NCBI GenBank assembly: GCA_025560025.1
Contig: CP048487.1
Location: forward strand, 248,001 to 312,000
Direction: 5' to 3'
Source: Agrobacterium tumefaciens
GTDB lineage: Bacteria > Pseudomonadota > Alphaproteobacteria > Rhizobiales > Rhizobiaceae
DNA length: 64,000 nt
Below are positions 43,207 to 53,254 of this stretch, piece by piece. The notes under the pieces were generated by a model that saw only the letters and a list, made by a program, of their open reading frames with translations, searched no databases and was not told the DNA's origin. The position numbers and the translations under genes are program-made. The first letter of the stretch is position 1; each line of letters starts with the position of its first letter.

Positions 43207-44101
43207 GTTACCCGACACGACCAACCCTTTTCTTGGGTGGCTGACGACTGAAGTTAAGAAACTCGCCGAGGCCGACGGCCTCCACCTCGAGATCGCCGAC
43301 GCTGGTGCGAGCCCCGTCAAGCAGATGGAGCAAATCGAGAACTTCATCGCCATGGGCGTGAAGGTCATCGACATCATGCCGGTCGATCCCAACAACGTGC
43401 AGGACATCATCCAGCGCGCGCAGAGTCAGGGCATCAAGATCTTCGTTCAGGGCACGGACACCCAGGCCTACGATGTCATGCAGAACATCGACCAGCACGA
43501 TGCAGGCAAGCAGGCCGCCGAGATGAGCATCGACTGGATTACCAAGACATTCTCGACCGATGGCACGGTAGACGGCATTCCGAAAGGCGCCGACGCGCCG
43601 ATGGTGATCGTGATCCCGGCAACTGACACCATCGACGCCAAGAACCGTTCGCAGGGCATGATCGATGCGATCAACGCCTGGGGGCATGCGACAGTCGTGA
43701 TCTCGCCGACGGAGGCGCGTTCGACCGCCCAGGGCTCGTCCGTCATGGAAACGCTCATGCTGCAGAACCCGGACGCCGACGCCGTTCTCACCTACAACGC
43801 CGACACTGCGATGGGCGTGAACGAATTCATCATGGGACGCAGCCAGACCGAAAAGTTGCTTTTCGGCGTCTTCAGCGGCGACTGGTCGCCGCCTGTCCAA
43901 GAGACGATCAACATGTCGCTCAACAATGAAGCGGTCTTCCGTGGGACCATCCGCATCGTCGGACCGGAACTCGACGGCGCGGCGGCCGATCTCCCGGTCG
44001 CCACCTTGAAGATCATGAAAGGCCTGGTCGAAGGCAAAACGCCCTATGGAAAATGGGTCAAGGACGTCATCGCAAAGACAGGCCCGGAACAAAAGGGCTA
44101 G
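43207..44101 (+). pseudogene. Sugar ABC binding protein lacking its 5' end
   Basis: In frame from just after a TAG at 43180-43182, codons read as a ribose-type binding protein from its first strand onward (LPDTTNPFLGWLTTEVKKLA, GVKVIDIMPVDPNNVQDIIQ, TDTIDAKNRSQGMIDAIN, VFSGDWSPPVQETINMSL). The signal peptide and roughly the first 30 residues are missing. No ATG, GTG or TTG occurs between the TAG and ATG 43325, which lies beyond the first strand. The product, if made from 43325, could not be exported. The intact ATPase and permease follow at once, so this importer may be non-functional or borrow another binding protein. Confidence 0.75.
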
Positions 44102-44104
44102 CTC

Positions 44105-45622
44105 ATGGCCGACACGCAAGCAGCGGGCGCTTCGGCGCCTCTTCTTTCACTCCATCGAATCACCAAGACTTATCCGGGCGTGATAGCGCTCAACGAAGTT
44201 TCGGTCTCGTTCAACGCCGGCGAGGTCCACGCGATCGTCGGCGAGAACGGTGCGGGCAAGTCGACGATGATCAAGACCATCGCCGGCGCGGTGGAACCGG
44301 ATGAAGGGACCATCGAGATCGCCGGCAGCAGCCATTCGGCACTCGCCCCGGCCATCTCGCGTGGTCTCGGGGTCGAGGTCATCTATCAGGAATTCAACCT
44401 CGTCCCGACACTGTCGGTCGCCGAGAACATTTTCCTCGGGCAGAAGAACGGATGGCGCGTCGATTTCAAGACGATGCGCCAGAATGCAAAGCGGCTTCTC
44501 CACGAGCTGGGAGTCGATATCGATCCGTCGGCCCTCGCTCGCGATCTCCCCTCCTCGCAACAGCAACTGGTCGAAATCGCCAAGGCGCTCGCCAAGAACC
44601 CGCGCATCCTGATCATGGACGAGCCAACAGCGCCGCTCTCGCTGGTCGAGGTCGAAAGCCTGTTCTCGATCGTTCGCAAGGCGCGGGCGCGAGGAACCTG
44701 CATTCTCTACGTCTCGCATAGATTGGACGAGATCTTTACGATCTGCGACCGTGTAACGATCTTGCGCGATGGCAGATATGTCACCACCGCGGTAACGCGC
44801 GACCTCGACCGTGATCACCTCGTGAAGCTGATGGTGGGACGCGAACTGACCAATACCTACCCAGCGCGCAAGCCCGCGACCACCGAGGTTGCGCTCGAGC
44901 TGCGCAGTCTTCAGGGCAATGGCAACGAACCGATCTCGTTTGCGCTCCATCGCGGGGAGATCCTCGGTGTGGCGGGCCTTGTTGGCGCTGGCCGAACCGA
45001 ACTTGCCAAGGTCATCTATGGTGCGGCGCGTCAGGACGGCGGCGAACTCTTGGTGAATGGACGGGTGGCCCATTTTGAAAGTCCCCGCCAGGCCATGAAG
45101 GCCGGTATCGGCCTGGTGCCTGAAAACCGCAAAGAAGAAGGTGTCTTCCTCGACAAGCCGATACGTTGGAACATAGCCATCGCCGCACTCGAGCAACTGA
45201 AGCGTAAATTGATCGTCGACCGCAAGGCGGAAGCGAACATGGGGCAAACCTATCAGGAGCGGCTTCGGATCAAGACACCATCCCTCGACCAGCTTGTGAA
45301 GAATCTCTCTGGTGGCAACCAGCAGAAGGTCGTCATTGCGAAGACGCTTGCAGCAAAGGCCGACATCATCATCTTCGACGAACCAACGCGCGGCATCGAC
45401 GTGGGCGCGCGCGCCGAAGTTTACAGCCTCATGGCCGAACTTGCCGCGGAGGGCATCGCAATCCTCATGATCACCTCCGACATGGAAGAACTTCTCGGCA
45501 TGTCGGATCGAATCCTCGTTCTGCACGACGGGCGCGCCACCGGCCTTATCGCCCGTTCCGAAGCAACCCAGGAGCGCGTGCTGTCGCTCGCCTCCGGACT
45601 TCTTGAAAGCAAAGCCGCATGA
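44105..45622 (+). CDS. Sugar ABC transporter ATPase, RbsA type
   Basis: 505 residues, two fused nucleotide-binding domains. NBD1: GENGAGKST, SSQQQLVEIAKALAKN and ILIMDEPTAPLSLVE. NBD2: GLVGAGRTELAKVI, NLSGGNQQKVVIAKTL and IIIFDEPTRGIDVGARAE, with the acidic residue retained, unlike the paralogue at 31054. ATG 44105 is three bases after the stop of the truncated binding-protein gene. Permease follows with overlap. Confidence 0.9.
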   Translation: MADTQAAGASAPLLSLHRITKTYPGVIALNEVSVSFNAGEVHAIVGENGAGKSTMIKTIAGAVEPDEGTIEIAGSSHSALAPAISRGLGVEVIYQEFNLVPTLSVAENIFLGQKNGWRVDFKTMRQNAKRLLHELGVDIDPSALARDLPSSQQQLVEIAKALAKNPRILIMDEPTAPLSLVEVESLFSIVRKARARGTCILYVSHRLDEIFTICDRVTILRDGRYVTTAVTRDLDRDHLVKLMVGRELTNTYPARKPATTEVALELRSLQGNGNEPISFALHRGEILGVAGLVGAGRTELAKVIYGAARQDGGELLVNGRVAHFESPRQAMKAGIGLVPENRKEEGVFLDKPIRWNIAIAALEQLKRKLIVDRKAEANMGQTYQERLRIKTPSLDQLVKNLSGGNQQKVVIAKTLAAKADIIIFDEPTRGIDVGARAEVYSLMAELAAEGIAILMITSDMEELLGMSDRILVLHDGRATGLIARSEATQERVLSLASGLLESKAA

Positions 45623-46602
45623 CAGACCTTACCCTCAATCGAACATGGCAGTTCGTTCCGTCACTGAGACGGTACATCATCCCGCTTCTCCTTGTCGCAC
45701 TGCTGGCGCTGTTCTCCTTCCTGTCTCCATACTTTCTGACGGTCCAGAATCTCACAAACATCCTGGTGCAGAACTCCTACATGATAATCGCGGCCGTGGG
45801 CCTGTCTTTCGTGATGATCTCAGGAGGCATTGATCTGTCCATCGGCTATCAGATGTCCGTCGTCGGCATCGTGACTGCGGTGTGCATGAAGTGGCTGAAC
45901 ATCCCCGTGGCGCCGTCGATCGTTCTGGGCGTAGGCTGCGGAGTGCTCATGGGCCTGGTGAATGGAATGGCCTCGATCCTGCTTAAGGTCCATTCGCTCA
46001 TCGTGACGCTCGGCACGCTGACGATCTTCCAGGGTCTCAGCTATATCATCTCCAACCAGTCCGCGATCATCAACCTGCCGCCTGCCTTCAAGTTTATCGG
46101 CCAGGGCTACGTCGCCGATTGGTTGCCGGTCTCCGTCGTGTTGATGATCATCTGTGTTGCCGTAGCGTCTTTCCTGCTCAACGTCACCTCGGTTGGCAGG
46201 ATGATTTACGCCCTCGGCGGCAATGAAGACGCAGCCTATCTGACAGGCATTCCCGTCACCCGCGTGAAGGTGCTCGTCTATTCTCTCTGCAGCTTCTTCG
46301 TCGCCATGTCGGCGATCGTATTGTTCGCCCGTTCTGGTTCGGCATCGTCCTCGACGGGGCCCGGCACCGAGTTCACCGCCATCACGGCGGCGGTCCTTGG
46401 AGGAATAAGCTTCAAAGGCGGCGAAGGCCGCATGCTCGGACTGGTAACCGGCGTCCTCATCCTCGGCGTGCTAGCCAATGGGATGCAGCTTGTCGGCCTC
46501 AACACCTACGCGCAGTACATCGTCAAGGGCTTCGTGCTGCTCGCTGCCGTCGGCTTCGACACTTATCAAAATTCAATTCGTACCAAGAAGAAAGCATCCT
46601 AA
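45619..46602 (+). CDS. Sugar ABC transporter permease, RbsC type
   Basis: 327 residues, about nine hydrophobic segments. Signatures FVMISGGIDLSIGYQMSVVG, SLIVTLGTLTIFQGLSYIIS, ALGGNEDAAYLTGIPVTRVK and AAVLGGISFKGGEGRMLGLV are those of ribose/xylose permeases. Start overlaps the ATPase stop by four bases. The esterase gene begins right after its stop, suggesting that the imported compound carries an ester. Confidence 0.9.
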   Translation: MTDLTLNRTWQFVPSLRRYIIPLLLVALLALFSFLSPYFLTVQNLTNILVQNSYMIIAAVGLSFVMISGGIDLSIGYQMSVVGIVTAVCMKWLNIPVAPSIVLGVGCGVLMGLVNGMASILLKVHSLIVTLGTLTIFQGLSYIISNQSAIINLPPAFKFIGQGYVADWLPVSVVLMIICVAVASFLLNVTSVGRMIYALGGNEDAAYLTGIPVTRVKVLVYSLCSFFVAMSAIVLFARSGSASSSTGPGTEFTAITAAVLGGISFKGGEGRMLGLVTGVLILGVLANGMQLVGLNTYAQYIVKGFVLLAAVGFDTYQNSIRTKKKAS

Positions 46603-46603
46603 A

Positions 46604-47518
46604 ATGGCGGATCCGAATTCACCCAACGGCCCGAATGGCATCTACGTGCTCCCCTTCGCCGATATCGAGCATATTGCCAACAAACATCTCGACATGGCCT
46701 ATGCATCGACCAGCGAGTTCCAGAAGCTGGATCTTTATCTCCCCGAAGGTGAGGCTCCGATCGGTGGATGGCCGCTTCTGGTCTTCGTGCATGGCGGAGC
46801 ATGGATGATGTGCGACAAGCGCGACATCCAGCTCAATCCGCCACTGCGGCTGCTCAAGGAGGAAATTGCGGTTGCCTCGATAAACTATCGCCTCTCGTCG
46901 GAAGCGAAGTTTCCCGCGCAGATCCATGACGTGAAGACCGCCCTACGGTGCCTGAAAGCGAGAGCCCGGGAATTCGGAATCGCGAAAGACCGTGTGGCCA
47001 TCTGGGGTGCATCTGCAGGCGCACATCTAGCCGCGCTTGCCGGCACAAGCGCGGGTGTTTCGCTTCTCGAAGATCTCAGCACCGGCTGGGCGGAGGAGGA
47101 TGCAAGGGTGCGTGCCGTGGTATCGTGGTTCGGACCGACGAACTTCCTGAAGATGGACCTCCATCTTTCACAAACACGAGCCGGAGACCCCGATCATAAT
47201 GACGCCCAGAGTCCGGAGTCAAAGTTACTTGGAATTCCGATCACCGAAGCTAGGGCAATGGTGCACGCAGCCAATCCTGAAACGTGGATCACGCCGGACT
47301 GCCCACCTTTCTTGTTCCAGCATGCACCGAATGATCCAATCGTGCCTGTCCAACAATCCATACTCTTCGCCGATTTAATTTCTCGAACCGCCGGCCCTGA
47401 CCGCGCGATCCTGCATCTGGTCGAAAACGCCGGACACGCTGGTCCGGAGTTCGAGCGCGACGACGTTGTCGATAAGAGCATCGACTTTCTTCGCGATCAT
47501 CTTCTCGCCAAAGCCTAG
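46604..47518 (+). CDS. Cytosolic alpha/beta-hydrolase (esterase, HSL/BD-FAE-like)
   Basis: About 304 residues from ATG 46604, two bases after the permease stop. Oxyanion motif VFVHGGAWMMCDKRD, nucleophile Ser137 in VAIWGASAGAHLAALAG, and Asp/His in HAPNDPIVPVQQS and ENAGHAGPEF. No signal peptide. Layout resembles kynurenine-formamidase-like and acetyl-esterase families. In a sugar importer operon it could remove acyl groups from an imported esterified sugar. Final gene of the operon. Confidence 0.82.
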   Translation: MADPNSPNGPNGIYVLPFADIEHIANKHLDMAYASTSEFQKLDLYLPEGEAPIGGWPLLVFVHGGAWMMCDKRDIQLNPPLRLLKEEIAVASINYRLSSEAKFPAQIHDVKTALRCLKARAREFGIAKDRVAIWGASAGAHLAALAGTSAGVSLLEDLSTGWAEEDARVRAVVSWFGPTNFLKMDLHLSQTRAGDPDHNDAQSPESKLLGIPITEARAMVHAANPETWITPDCPPFLFQHAPNDPIVPVQQSILFADLISRTAGPDRAILHLVENAGHAGPEFERDDVVDKSIDFLRDHLLAKA

Positions 47519-47882
47519 CTCGGTGCCCGCCATTACCCGGCGCGGCGCTGGCTCTGCGCCGGTTTTGGCCAGTAGAGCCTGCGATCCATTGATCGGCGAA
47601 ACGGGCACGCCATCAATTACCAGCCCGTCATTGGCCCGCTGTTGACAGCTATCAGGAACACGCGATCCAGCTGTCTCCGTCGGTTCGATCGAGTTGAACG
47701 AGTGATAAGGAGTAGCACCATTGCTCCGACACCTCCTTGCACATCTAACTCGTGGCTAGATAGCTGCAGCCCACCATGCGCATCTGTCTGGAGCGTAGAA
47801 AGGCGTCCGCCGCTGGAGCAATAAGGCTCGCTTCTGTCTCCCCATTTGAAAAATGCTTGTAGCTCCCAGTTCGGTCTCCAGA
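47519..47882. other. 364-bp convergent intergenic region without a recognised gene
   Basis: Lies between the stop codons of the esterase (plus) and tannase-family (minus) genes. Only short open frames without ribosome-binding sites are present. GC-rich inverted stretches near 47540-47570 could act in termination, but no stem with a T run stands out. Confidence 0.4.
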
Positions 47883-49613
47883 CTACTTCTTCGTGAAGTG
47901 GTAGCTTCCAAACAGACTACGACCAGGCCAATCTCGCAGCTTCACCGTCTCGGTAGCCTCACCCTTTTCCCAATTTGACGCATTATAGACATCGCCAGTT
48001 CCCTTGTAGTGGGCGATGTAGGGGTAAGGATACACAGGACGGGTCATCGCGGGCAGTTCGGATTTGGGCTTCGGCGGAATGCCACCTTTCAACCCTTCCG
48101 GCGGCTTGCCTCCGAAAGCCGGTGCCCCGAAACTACTTGCATGGCTTGTCGAGCGCGTCATGATAGCGTCGGGCGCCACACCGCCCTCGACCCAGGTCAT
48201 GATCGCGGTCAGCAGATCAAGATTGCCCGGACCCTGCCCATTACCGCAATGAGCAACGCCGGGAAGCAGGTAAAGGCGCTCGAAGCTCTCCACGCTCCCC
48301 TCGCCCATTTGCGCTTGTAGCGCCTTGTGCAAGGAAAGCGTGTTTGCAGGAGAGATATGCGGGTCGGCGAGGCCATGCCAGAGAATCAGCTTGCCGCCGG
48401 CCTTCTGGAAGGCCGACAGGTCGGCACTAGTGGCGTCGAAGAAGGAGTGCCGCGGGCGCAAGGCCTCTAGCGTTTCCTCGGTGAACTGGAACGAGGCCAG
48501 GGTCGCTTTTGCATCGGGCTTCTCGAAGGCCAGATAGCGGACCGCCGGCAAGGCAGCCGAAGTGCTCATCAGCGCGCCGTCGGCCTTATCGGCAACGAAG
48601 ACACCGGCCCAGTCTAGCTCGGAACCGAATTGCGGCTGGCCGGCCGTCAGATGCGCGCCGGTCCTTGAATCCTTCGGTCCTTCATAGAACTTGCGCGCCA
48701 CCTCGGCTTCCGCCGATGTCAGGCACGCCGAAGTGTCTGTCGCACCGGTTGCACAGGTAACCGTGGCTACATCGAACTTGCATGCGGCCGGATTGGAAAC
48801 CAGACCGTCCTTTAGGCCATCGAATTCGTCGCACGCAGCGACGACCGCCTTGTGGAGGATTGGCAAACGATCTGTCAGCAGGACTACCTTGCCGCTGGAA
48901 TCGGTGTTCGATACCGCCTGCCAGGCGTGATAAAGCGTGTTCTGGACTTGAAAGAGCATGGCCGGCGCACCGGCGATCACGCCATTGAAGTCGTCGGAGA
49001 AACGCATCGCCTCCATCAGGGCCTCGCGCCCGCCATCGGAGCAACCGTTAAAATAGGCGTATCTCTGCGGCTGCCCGTAGAAGGTTTTGATCAGGGCCTT
49101 GGACGCTTCGGCCGTGAGGTGTTGGGCGCGGTAGGCGAAGTCCTCGCGCTTTTGCGCATCGAGGCCCCAGCTTCCGTCGTTGCCCATTCCACCGCCGTGA
49201 CCCATGTCGGTCGCCGCCGTGACGAAGCCGCCATCATTATAGACCTCGCAGCTATCGGCGGCCCCCACCGTCAAAGTGATCTGGCCACACAGCCCACCGC
49301 AGCCGAGCTGCATGTAGCGCTGCGTCCAAGTTTCGGAGGGCAACAGCACTTGAAAATTGATCGCCGGCGCGAGCGTGCCTTTGACCGAGCAAACATTGAT
49401 GCCGCCGCTCGTCGTCTGGGTTGTTTCGGTGATCTTGCTGCCAATGCCGCCAATGGCCGTAAGATCGACGTCGGCCAGCGCCGCACAACTCTTCACCACC
49501 GGCTTGACGATAGCAAGATCGACAGGCGCTGCCGCTAAAACTGCAGCGCCGTTTCCAATGACGCTCGCCACGAGCGAGAGGGATACAAACAGTCCACGAA
49601 GCCAAATCTTCAT
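47883..49613 (-). CDS. Tannase/feruloyl-esterase family enzyme, exported
   Basis: 576 residues. Signal peptide (LFVSLSLVASVIGNGAAVLA). Family PF07519 features: nucleophile Ser192 in YFNGCSDGGREALMEAM with the preceding Cys191, Asp417 in LWHGLADPHISPAN, and His455 with Cys456 in LPGVAHCGNG. The Cys191-Cys456 pair forms the CS-D-HC disulphide typical of tannases and feruloyl esterases. Further Cys pairs suggest a periplasmic or secreted enzyme. It hydrolyses galloyl or feruloyl esters. Downstream of and coupled to gallate-pathway genes, a galloyl ester is the best guess. GGAGG precedes ATG 49613. Confidence 0.9.
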   Translation of the reverse strand: MKIWLRGLFVSLSLVASVIGNGAAVLAAAPVDLAIVKPVVKSCAALADVDLTAIGGIGSKITETTQTTSGGINVCSVKGTLAPAINFQVLLPSETWTQRYMQLGCGGLCGQITLTVGAADSCEVYNDGGFVTAATDMGHGGGMGNDGSWGLDAQKREDFAYRAQHLTAEASKALIKTFYGQPQRYAYFNGCSDGGREALMEAMRFSDDFNGVIAGAPAMLFQVQNTLYHAWQAVSNTDSSGKVVLLTDRLPILHKAVVAACDEFDGLKDGLVSNPAACKFDVATVTCATGATDTSACLTSAEAEVARKFYEGPKDSRTGAHLTAGQPQFGSELDWAGVFVADKADGALMSTSAALPAVRYLAFEKPDAKATLASFQFTEETLEALRPRHSFFDATSADLSAFQKAGGKLILWHGLADPHISPANTLSLHKALQAQMGEGSVESFERLYLLPGVAHCGNGQGPGNLDLLTAIMTWVEGGVAPDAIMTRSTSHASSFGAPAFGGKPPEGLKGGIPPKPKSELPAMTRPVYPYPYIAHYKGTGDVYNASNWEKGEATETVKLRDWPGRSLFGSYHFTKK

Positions 49614-49614
49614 A

Positions 49615-49806
49615 TCATGCCTCCTTTGGGGGGATCTTCATCGGCCGAGATAAACAGGCCGGGTAGCCTGCACGCGCTACGATGAGCGCTAGCGCACCGA
49701 TGGCCGCGAGGAACCAACTGGCGAAATACAGCCACCGGTCGCGGTGCGAAGCGCGCGCGTTGCGTAGCTGAGGAATGTAGACGTCACAGCTCTTTGGCCT
49801 TTTCAC
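49615..49806 (-). CDS. Small single-pass membrane protein (63 aa) between galD and the tannase gene
   Basis: GTG 49806 overlaps the galD stop (GTGA). The frame runs to TGA just before the tannase ATG, and the tannase ribosome-binding site GGAGG lies in its last codons. One hydrophobic helix (YFASWFLAAIGALALIVARA) follows a basic N-terminus, so a small inner-membrane protein with the N-terminus inside is predicted. The tight packing argues for a real gene coupling galD and tannase translation. The ribosome-binding site for the GTG is weak and I know no homologue. Confidence 0.45.
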   Translation of the reverse strand: MKRPKSCDVYIPQLRNARASHRDRWLYFASWFLAAIGALALIVARAGYPACLSRPMKIPPKEA

Positions 49807-50870
49807 TTTCTGGAATCAGCTGGAAACACGGTTCCGTCGAACAACTTCCGGGCCGTCCTTACGGTGCCCGCACCTTGGATCTGGCCATCGGGTTTGAGAT
49901 CGAGGAAGATCTCCATGTCGCCTGTCGGGTGCTCAATTCTGTAGCGACCATCGTCGGGACACACCGCAAGTGCATTTGCGGGGGATGCAGTGAGCCTAGT
50001 GCTCGTCGCCACCGTGACCGCGGCAAGCACACCGACGGAAGCATGAACCCGACGGGGAATGAAGCTGCGGGTGTTAATCGCTCCACCAGCTTTCGGTTTC
50101 GACACGAGCGTCATCTTGGGCACCGAAGCCTTGCTGACATCGCCGAGATTCATCATCGGTCCAGCCTGTAATCGGATGGACTCGATCCGTTTCTTCAACG
50201 CTTCGTTGACCTCGATTTCTTCTCGCGTCTCCTGGCCGGACAGGCCAAAATCCGAAGCCCGCATGATGACGCACGGCATGCCGTTGTCGATCAGCGTTGC
50301 TTCGACCCCATCGATCACATCGACTTCGTTGCCTGTCGGCAGGAGTGCCCCGCACATGGAGCCCTCCGTGTTTGTGAAGAGGATCGGCACCGCCGCGTGC
50401 GTGCCAGGCACGCCTGCGATATTGGTCTCTCCGACATAGGTGACCTTGCCGCCGGGCGTGCTTATCTTGGCGACGGCTACCTCACCGGAATTGACCATGT
50501 GAATCCGCACGGGCGTGATATCACCAGTGGCCGAAACCAGACCTCTCTCGATGGCGGCCGGCCCGACACCCGCGAGGATATTGCCGCATCCCTGAGCATC
50601 GCTCACCAGCGCCTTGTCGACAAAGACCTGGAGGAATAGGTAATCGACATCGGCGTCGCCCCTGCTCGGTGGTGAAAGAACCGCAACCTTCGATGTCAGC
50701 GGATCGGCGCCACCGATGCCGTCGATCTGGCGAGGATCGGGAGAACCCATGATCCGGAGGAGAAGCTCATCCCGTTCCTGGGGCAGGACCGGAAGATCGC
50801 TGGCAAGCAAATAGGCGCCCTTCGATGTTCCACCGCGCATCCAGAGGCACGGGATACCATCCTCATACAT
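49803..50870 (-). CDS. galD: 4-Oxalomesaconate tautomerase, PrpF-fold
   Basis: 355 residues of the PrpF/AcnD-accessory fold, a diaminopimelate-epimerase-like double domain. N-terminal [60 protein letters not shown] and the C-terminal [19 protein letters not shown] match the GalD group. GalD interconverts the keto and enol forms of 4-oxalomesaconate made by ring cleavage of gallate. Start overlaps the galC stop by eight bases. Together with galB and galC the assignment is strong; an aconitate isomerase role is the alternative. Confidence 0.87.
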   Translation of the reverse strand: MYEDGIPCLWMRGGTSKGAYLLASDLPVLPQERDELLLRIMGSPDPRQIDGIGGADPLTSKVAVLSPPSRGDADVDYLFLQVFVDKALVSDAQGCGNILAGVGPAAIERGLVSATGDITPVRIHMVNSGEVAVAKISTPGGKVTYVGETNIAGVPGTHAAVPILFTNTEGSMCGALLPTGNEVDVIDGVEATLIDNGMPCVIMRASDFGLSGQETREEIEVNEALKKRIESIRLQAGPMMNLGDVSKASVPKMTLVSKPKAGGAINTRSFIPRRVHASVGVLAAVTVATSTRLTASPANALAVCPDDGRYRIEHPTGDMEIFLDLKPDGQIQGAGTVRTARKLFDGTVFPADSRK

Positions 50871-51534
50871 ACTTCAGTCCTTTCGCTTCAAGCTTCGGGC
50901 GCATCTCGTAGATATCGAGACCCAGTTCGCCTGCAGAAAGGCGCTTTCGCTTGCTGTCCTCGTTGGCGACACGCTTCTCGGCGGCGCCGGCAACTGCCTC
51001 GGCATCGGCTCGCTTCACGACGCAGACGCCGTCATCGTCGGCAATGACGATATCACCCGGCTCCACGTACGCGCTGGCGCAGACCACTGGCACATTCACT
51101 GACCCAAGGGTTTCCTTGACGGTTCCCTGGGCGGATACGGCCTTCGACCAGACCGGAAACTTCATCGCCGTCAGGTCCCTGACGTCGCGCACGCCAGCGT
51201 CGATGACGAGCCCACGGCAGCCGCGAGCGGTCGCAGACGTTGCGAGAAGGTCGCCGAAATAACCGTCCTCACATGGCGACGTCGGCGCCAGCACGAGGAT
51301 GTCACCTTCCCTCAGCTGCTCGATCGCCACATGGATCATCCAGTTGTCACCTGGAGGCGCGGAAATCGTGACGGCCGATCCGGCAATCCCTGCGCCCGAA
51401 TATATCGGTCGCATGTAGCTGGAGAGCAGTCCCGTCCGGCCTTGGGCCTCGTGCACCGTTGCCACTCCGGCGGCGCAGAGACGATCAATGACCGATTGCT
51501 CTGCGCGTTCGATGTTCTGTACGACAATGCCCAT
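50863..51534 (-). CDS. galC: 4-Carboxy-4-hydroxy-2-oxoadipate aldolase (HMG/CHA aldolase)
   Basis: 223 residues, the typical class II HMG/CHA aldolase of the RraA-like fold. [40 protein letters not shown] and the metal/pyruvate site [20 protein letters not shown] (Arg-Asp) are conserved, with [18 protein letters not shown] near the end. It splits 4-carboxy-4-hydroxy-2-oxoadipate to pyruvate and oxaloacetate, the final step of gallate and protocatechuate 4,5-cleavage pathways. Two bases separate it from the dioxygenase gene. Confidence 0.9.
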   Translation of the reverse strand: MGIVVQNIERAEQSVIDRLCAAGVATVHEAQGRTGLLSSYMRPIYSGAGIAGSAVTISAPPGDNWMIHVAIEQLREGDILVLAPTSPCEDGYFGDLLATSATARGCRGLVIDAGVRDVRDLTAMKFPVWSKAVSAQGTVKETLGSVNVPVVCASAYVEPGDIVIADDDGVCVVKRADAEAVAGAAEKRVANEDSKRKRLSAGELGLDIYEMRPKLEAKGLKYV

Positions 51535-51536
51535 TG

Positions 51537-52499
51537 TTATTCTCCTTTCGGCGCCACGGGCGGTGTGCCGTGGGTATGGAATGTTTCGATGGTCTTGAGG
51601 CCCCAGGCCTGCCCCTTCTTGCGCTCGGCTTCAGTCCAGACGACAGGCTCCCAGTCAGGAGCCAAGATCAGGCGCGCGCCGGCATTGGCAAGCTCGACCC
51701 GGTTACCGGCCGGCTCCCAGACGTAAAGAAAGAACGTTCCCTGAATCGCGTGCTTGTGCGGTCCGGTTTCGATGTGAACCCCGTTCTCCAGAAAGATGTC
51801 GGCGGCCCGGAGAATGTCCTCTCGCGTGTCCGTCGCGTAGGTGACGTGATGGAGACGGGCGTCACCCTTGCCATGTTCTTCAGTGCAGGCGAGATCGTAT
51901 CCCTTGTTGTTGATCGTGAACCAGCAGCCACCAATGCGGCCATTGTCGAGCTGGATCATTTCCGTCACCCTCGCGCCGAGGCAGGTCTGCATGAAGCGAC
52001 GGAATTCGGTGACATCGGACGCAAGCAGATTGAGGTGGTCGATGCGGCGTGGGTGGCAACCTTGACCGTGATAGCGGGAGGCGATGTTCTTCAGGGCGGG
52101 CCTGTGCTCTTCCGGCGGCTCGTAGCGCACCGTGTCGTAGTAGATCTCGAACACGTGACCGAACGGATCCTCGAAACGGAAAGCCCGTCCGTGGCCCTCG
52201 TCGCCGTCGACCCAGCCAATGACCTTGACGCCGCTCTCCTCGATCGCCCTCACCCGGCGCCGCAGCGCCTCCGGAGACGACGCGCGGTAGGCAATGTGCC
52301 CGACGCCCGTCGTGTGGTGGCGGGTGAGCTTCAGGGTATGGAACTCGTAGTCGTCCCACGCCCTGAGATAAGCCGAGTTCTCGTCCTGCGCGGACAGCGT
52401 CAGACCGTAGACGCGCAGGAAGAAGTCGAGACTATCATCGAACTTGTCCGTGTACATCTCGACGTGTGCTAGATGCGCGATATCGAAGCAGGGCTCCAT
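51537..52499 (-). CDS. Type I (VOC) extradiol ring-cleavage dioxygenase
   Basis: About 320 residues; ATG 52499 has GGGAGG six bases upstream (ATG 52505 abuts it). Two VOC modules. The C-terminal module has the 2-His-1-Glu iron site: His155 in [12 protein letters not shown], His218 in [11 protein letters not shown] and Glu269 in [12 protein letters not shown], plus His250 and Tyr259 near positions used in catechol 2,3-dioxygenases. Ends [19 protein letters not shown], typical of C23O enzymes. Gallate dioxygenases (GalA, DesB, LigAB-like) are a different, type II fold. If this enzyme supplies the GalBCD enzymes, it does a GalA-type job with an unrelated protein. Confidence 0.85.
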   Translation of the reverse strand: MEPCFDIAHLAHVEMYTDKFDDSLDFFLRVYGLTLSAQDENSAYLRAWDDYEFHTLKLTRHHTTGVGHIAYRASSPEALRRRVRAIEESGVKVIGWVDGDEGHGRAFRFEDPFGHVFEIYYDTVRYEPPEEHRPALKNIASRYHGQGCHPRRIDHLNLLASDVTEFRRFMQTCLGARVTEMIQLDNGRIGGCWFTINNKGYDLACTEEHGKGDARLHHVTYATDTREDILRAADIFLENGVHIETGPHKHAIQGTFFLYVWEPAGNRVELANAGARLILAPDWEPVVWTEAERKKGQAWGLKTIETFHTHGTPPVAPKGE

Positions 52500-52519
52500 G
52501 TTCATCCTCCCAAGATCGG

Positions 52520-53254
52520 TCAAAGCTCGTCGACCGTTCGCGGAAAGATCGACTGGAATCCTTCCGCATATTTCGATGCGCGGCCGCCGGACTGGCCACC
52601 GGAGTTGCGCTGGAAGTGGTTGGCACGGTTCTGGGCGACCCGCGTGTAGAACTCCCAGAGGTGTTCCTGGCCTTCCATGCACTCGATCGCCGCGCGTTTT
52701 TTCTCCCAGACAGGCGTGATATCGAGGAAGACATCGGGCTTCCAGCCCATCTGCTCCGTCTGATGCGGCTCGAACAGATAGAGCTGCGGGGCGCCAAGCA
52801 CCTTCTGACCGGGCTTGTGACCCCACGCCTGGGCAATCATACGCGTTTCCAGCGCCACCTGAGTGGCATACATGTGGTCGGTATTGTAGGGATCATACTG
52901 GGAGTGGCTCAGCATGAAAGACGGCTGGACATCGCGGATCACGTCGACGAGGCGGTACTTGTCCTCGTCGGTCAGTCGCAGCGGATAGTCGCCGAGGTCG
53001 AAGCTGATGAGATCATGGACGCCGAGCGCCTTTGCAGCTTTCTCGGCCTCGTTGCGCCGCGCCGCCTTGACCTTCTCAAGGGTCATACCGCTTTCTTTCC
53101 AGAGTTTGGCGGACTCGCCGCGCTCGCCAAAAGAGAGGCATACGACGGTCACATCGTACCCCAGGTCCGCATGCAGGGCGATCGCGCCTCCGCAGCGCCA
53201 GACGAAATCGGCTGCGTGGGCGCTGACGACGAGCGCAGTTTTCTTATCCGACAT
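52520..53254 (-). CDS. galB: 4-Oxalomesaconate hydratase, PIG-L/LmbE fold
   Basis: About 244 residues from ATG 53254 (AAGGAG upstream). The N-terminal metal motif SAHAADFVWRCGGAIALHAD (His13, Asp16) is the GalB variant of the LmbE AHPDD signature. ESGMTLEKVKAARRNEAEKA and LSHSQYDPYNTDHMYATQVA follow the PIG-L pattern with the late metal His. GalB of Pseudomonas putida hydrates the enol form of 4-oxalomesaconate. The neighbours galC and galD make this reading much more likely than an N-acetylglucosamine deacetylase. First gene of the minus-strand operon. Confidence 0.85.
   Translation of the reverse strand: MSDKKTALVVSAHAADFVWRCGGAIALHADLGYDVTVVCLSFGERGESAKLWKESGMTLEKVKAARRNEAEKAAKALGVHDLISFDLGDYPLRLTDEDKYRLVDVIRDVQPSFMLSHSQYDPYNTDHMYATQVALETRMIAQAWGHKPGQKVLGAPQLYLFEPHQTEQMGWKPDVFLDITPVWEKKRAAIECMEGQEHLWEFYTRVAQNRANHFQRNSGGQSGGRASKYAEGFQSIFPRTVDEL

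Noticed and set aside
44147..45526. 459-codon minus-strand open frame opposite the sugar ATPase
   Set aside because: Antisense shadow; the plus strand carries all ABC motifs.
51537..52826. Longer form of the dioxygenase starting at 52826
   Set aside because: The extra 109 codons overlap galB and are low in domain character. GGGAGG directs initiation at ATG 52499.
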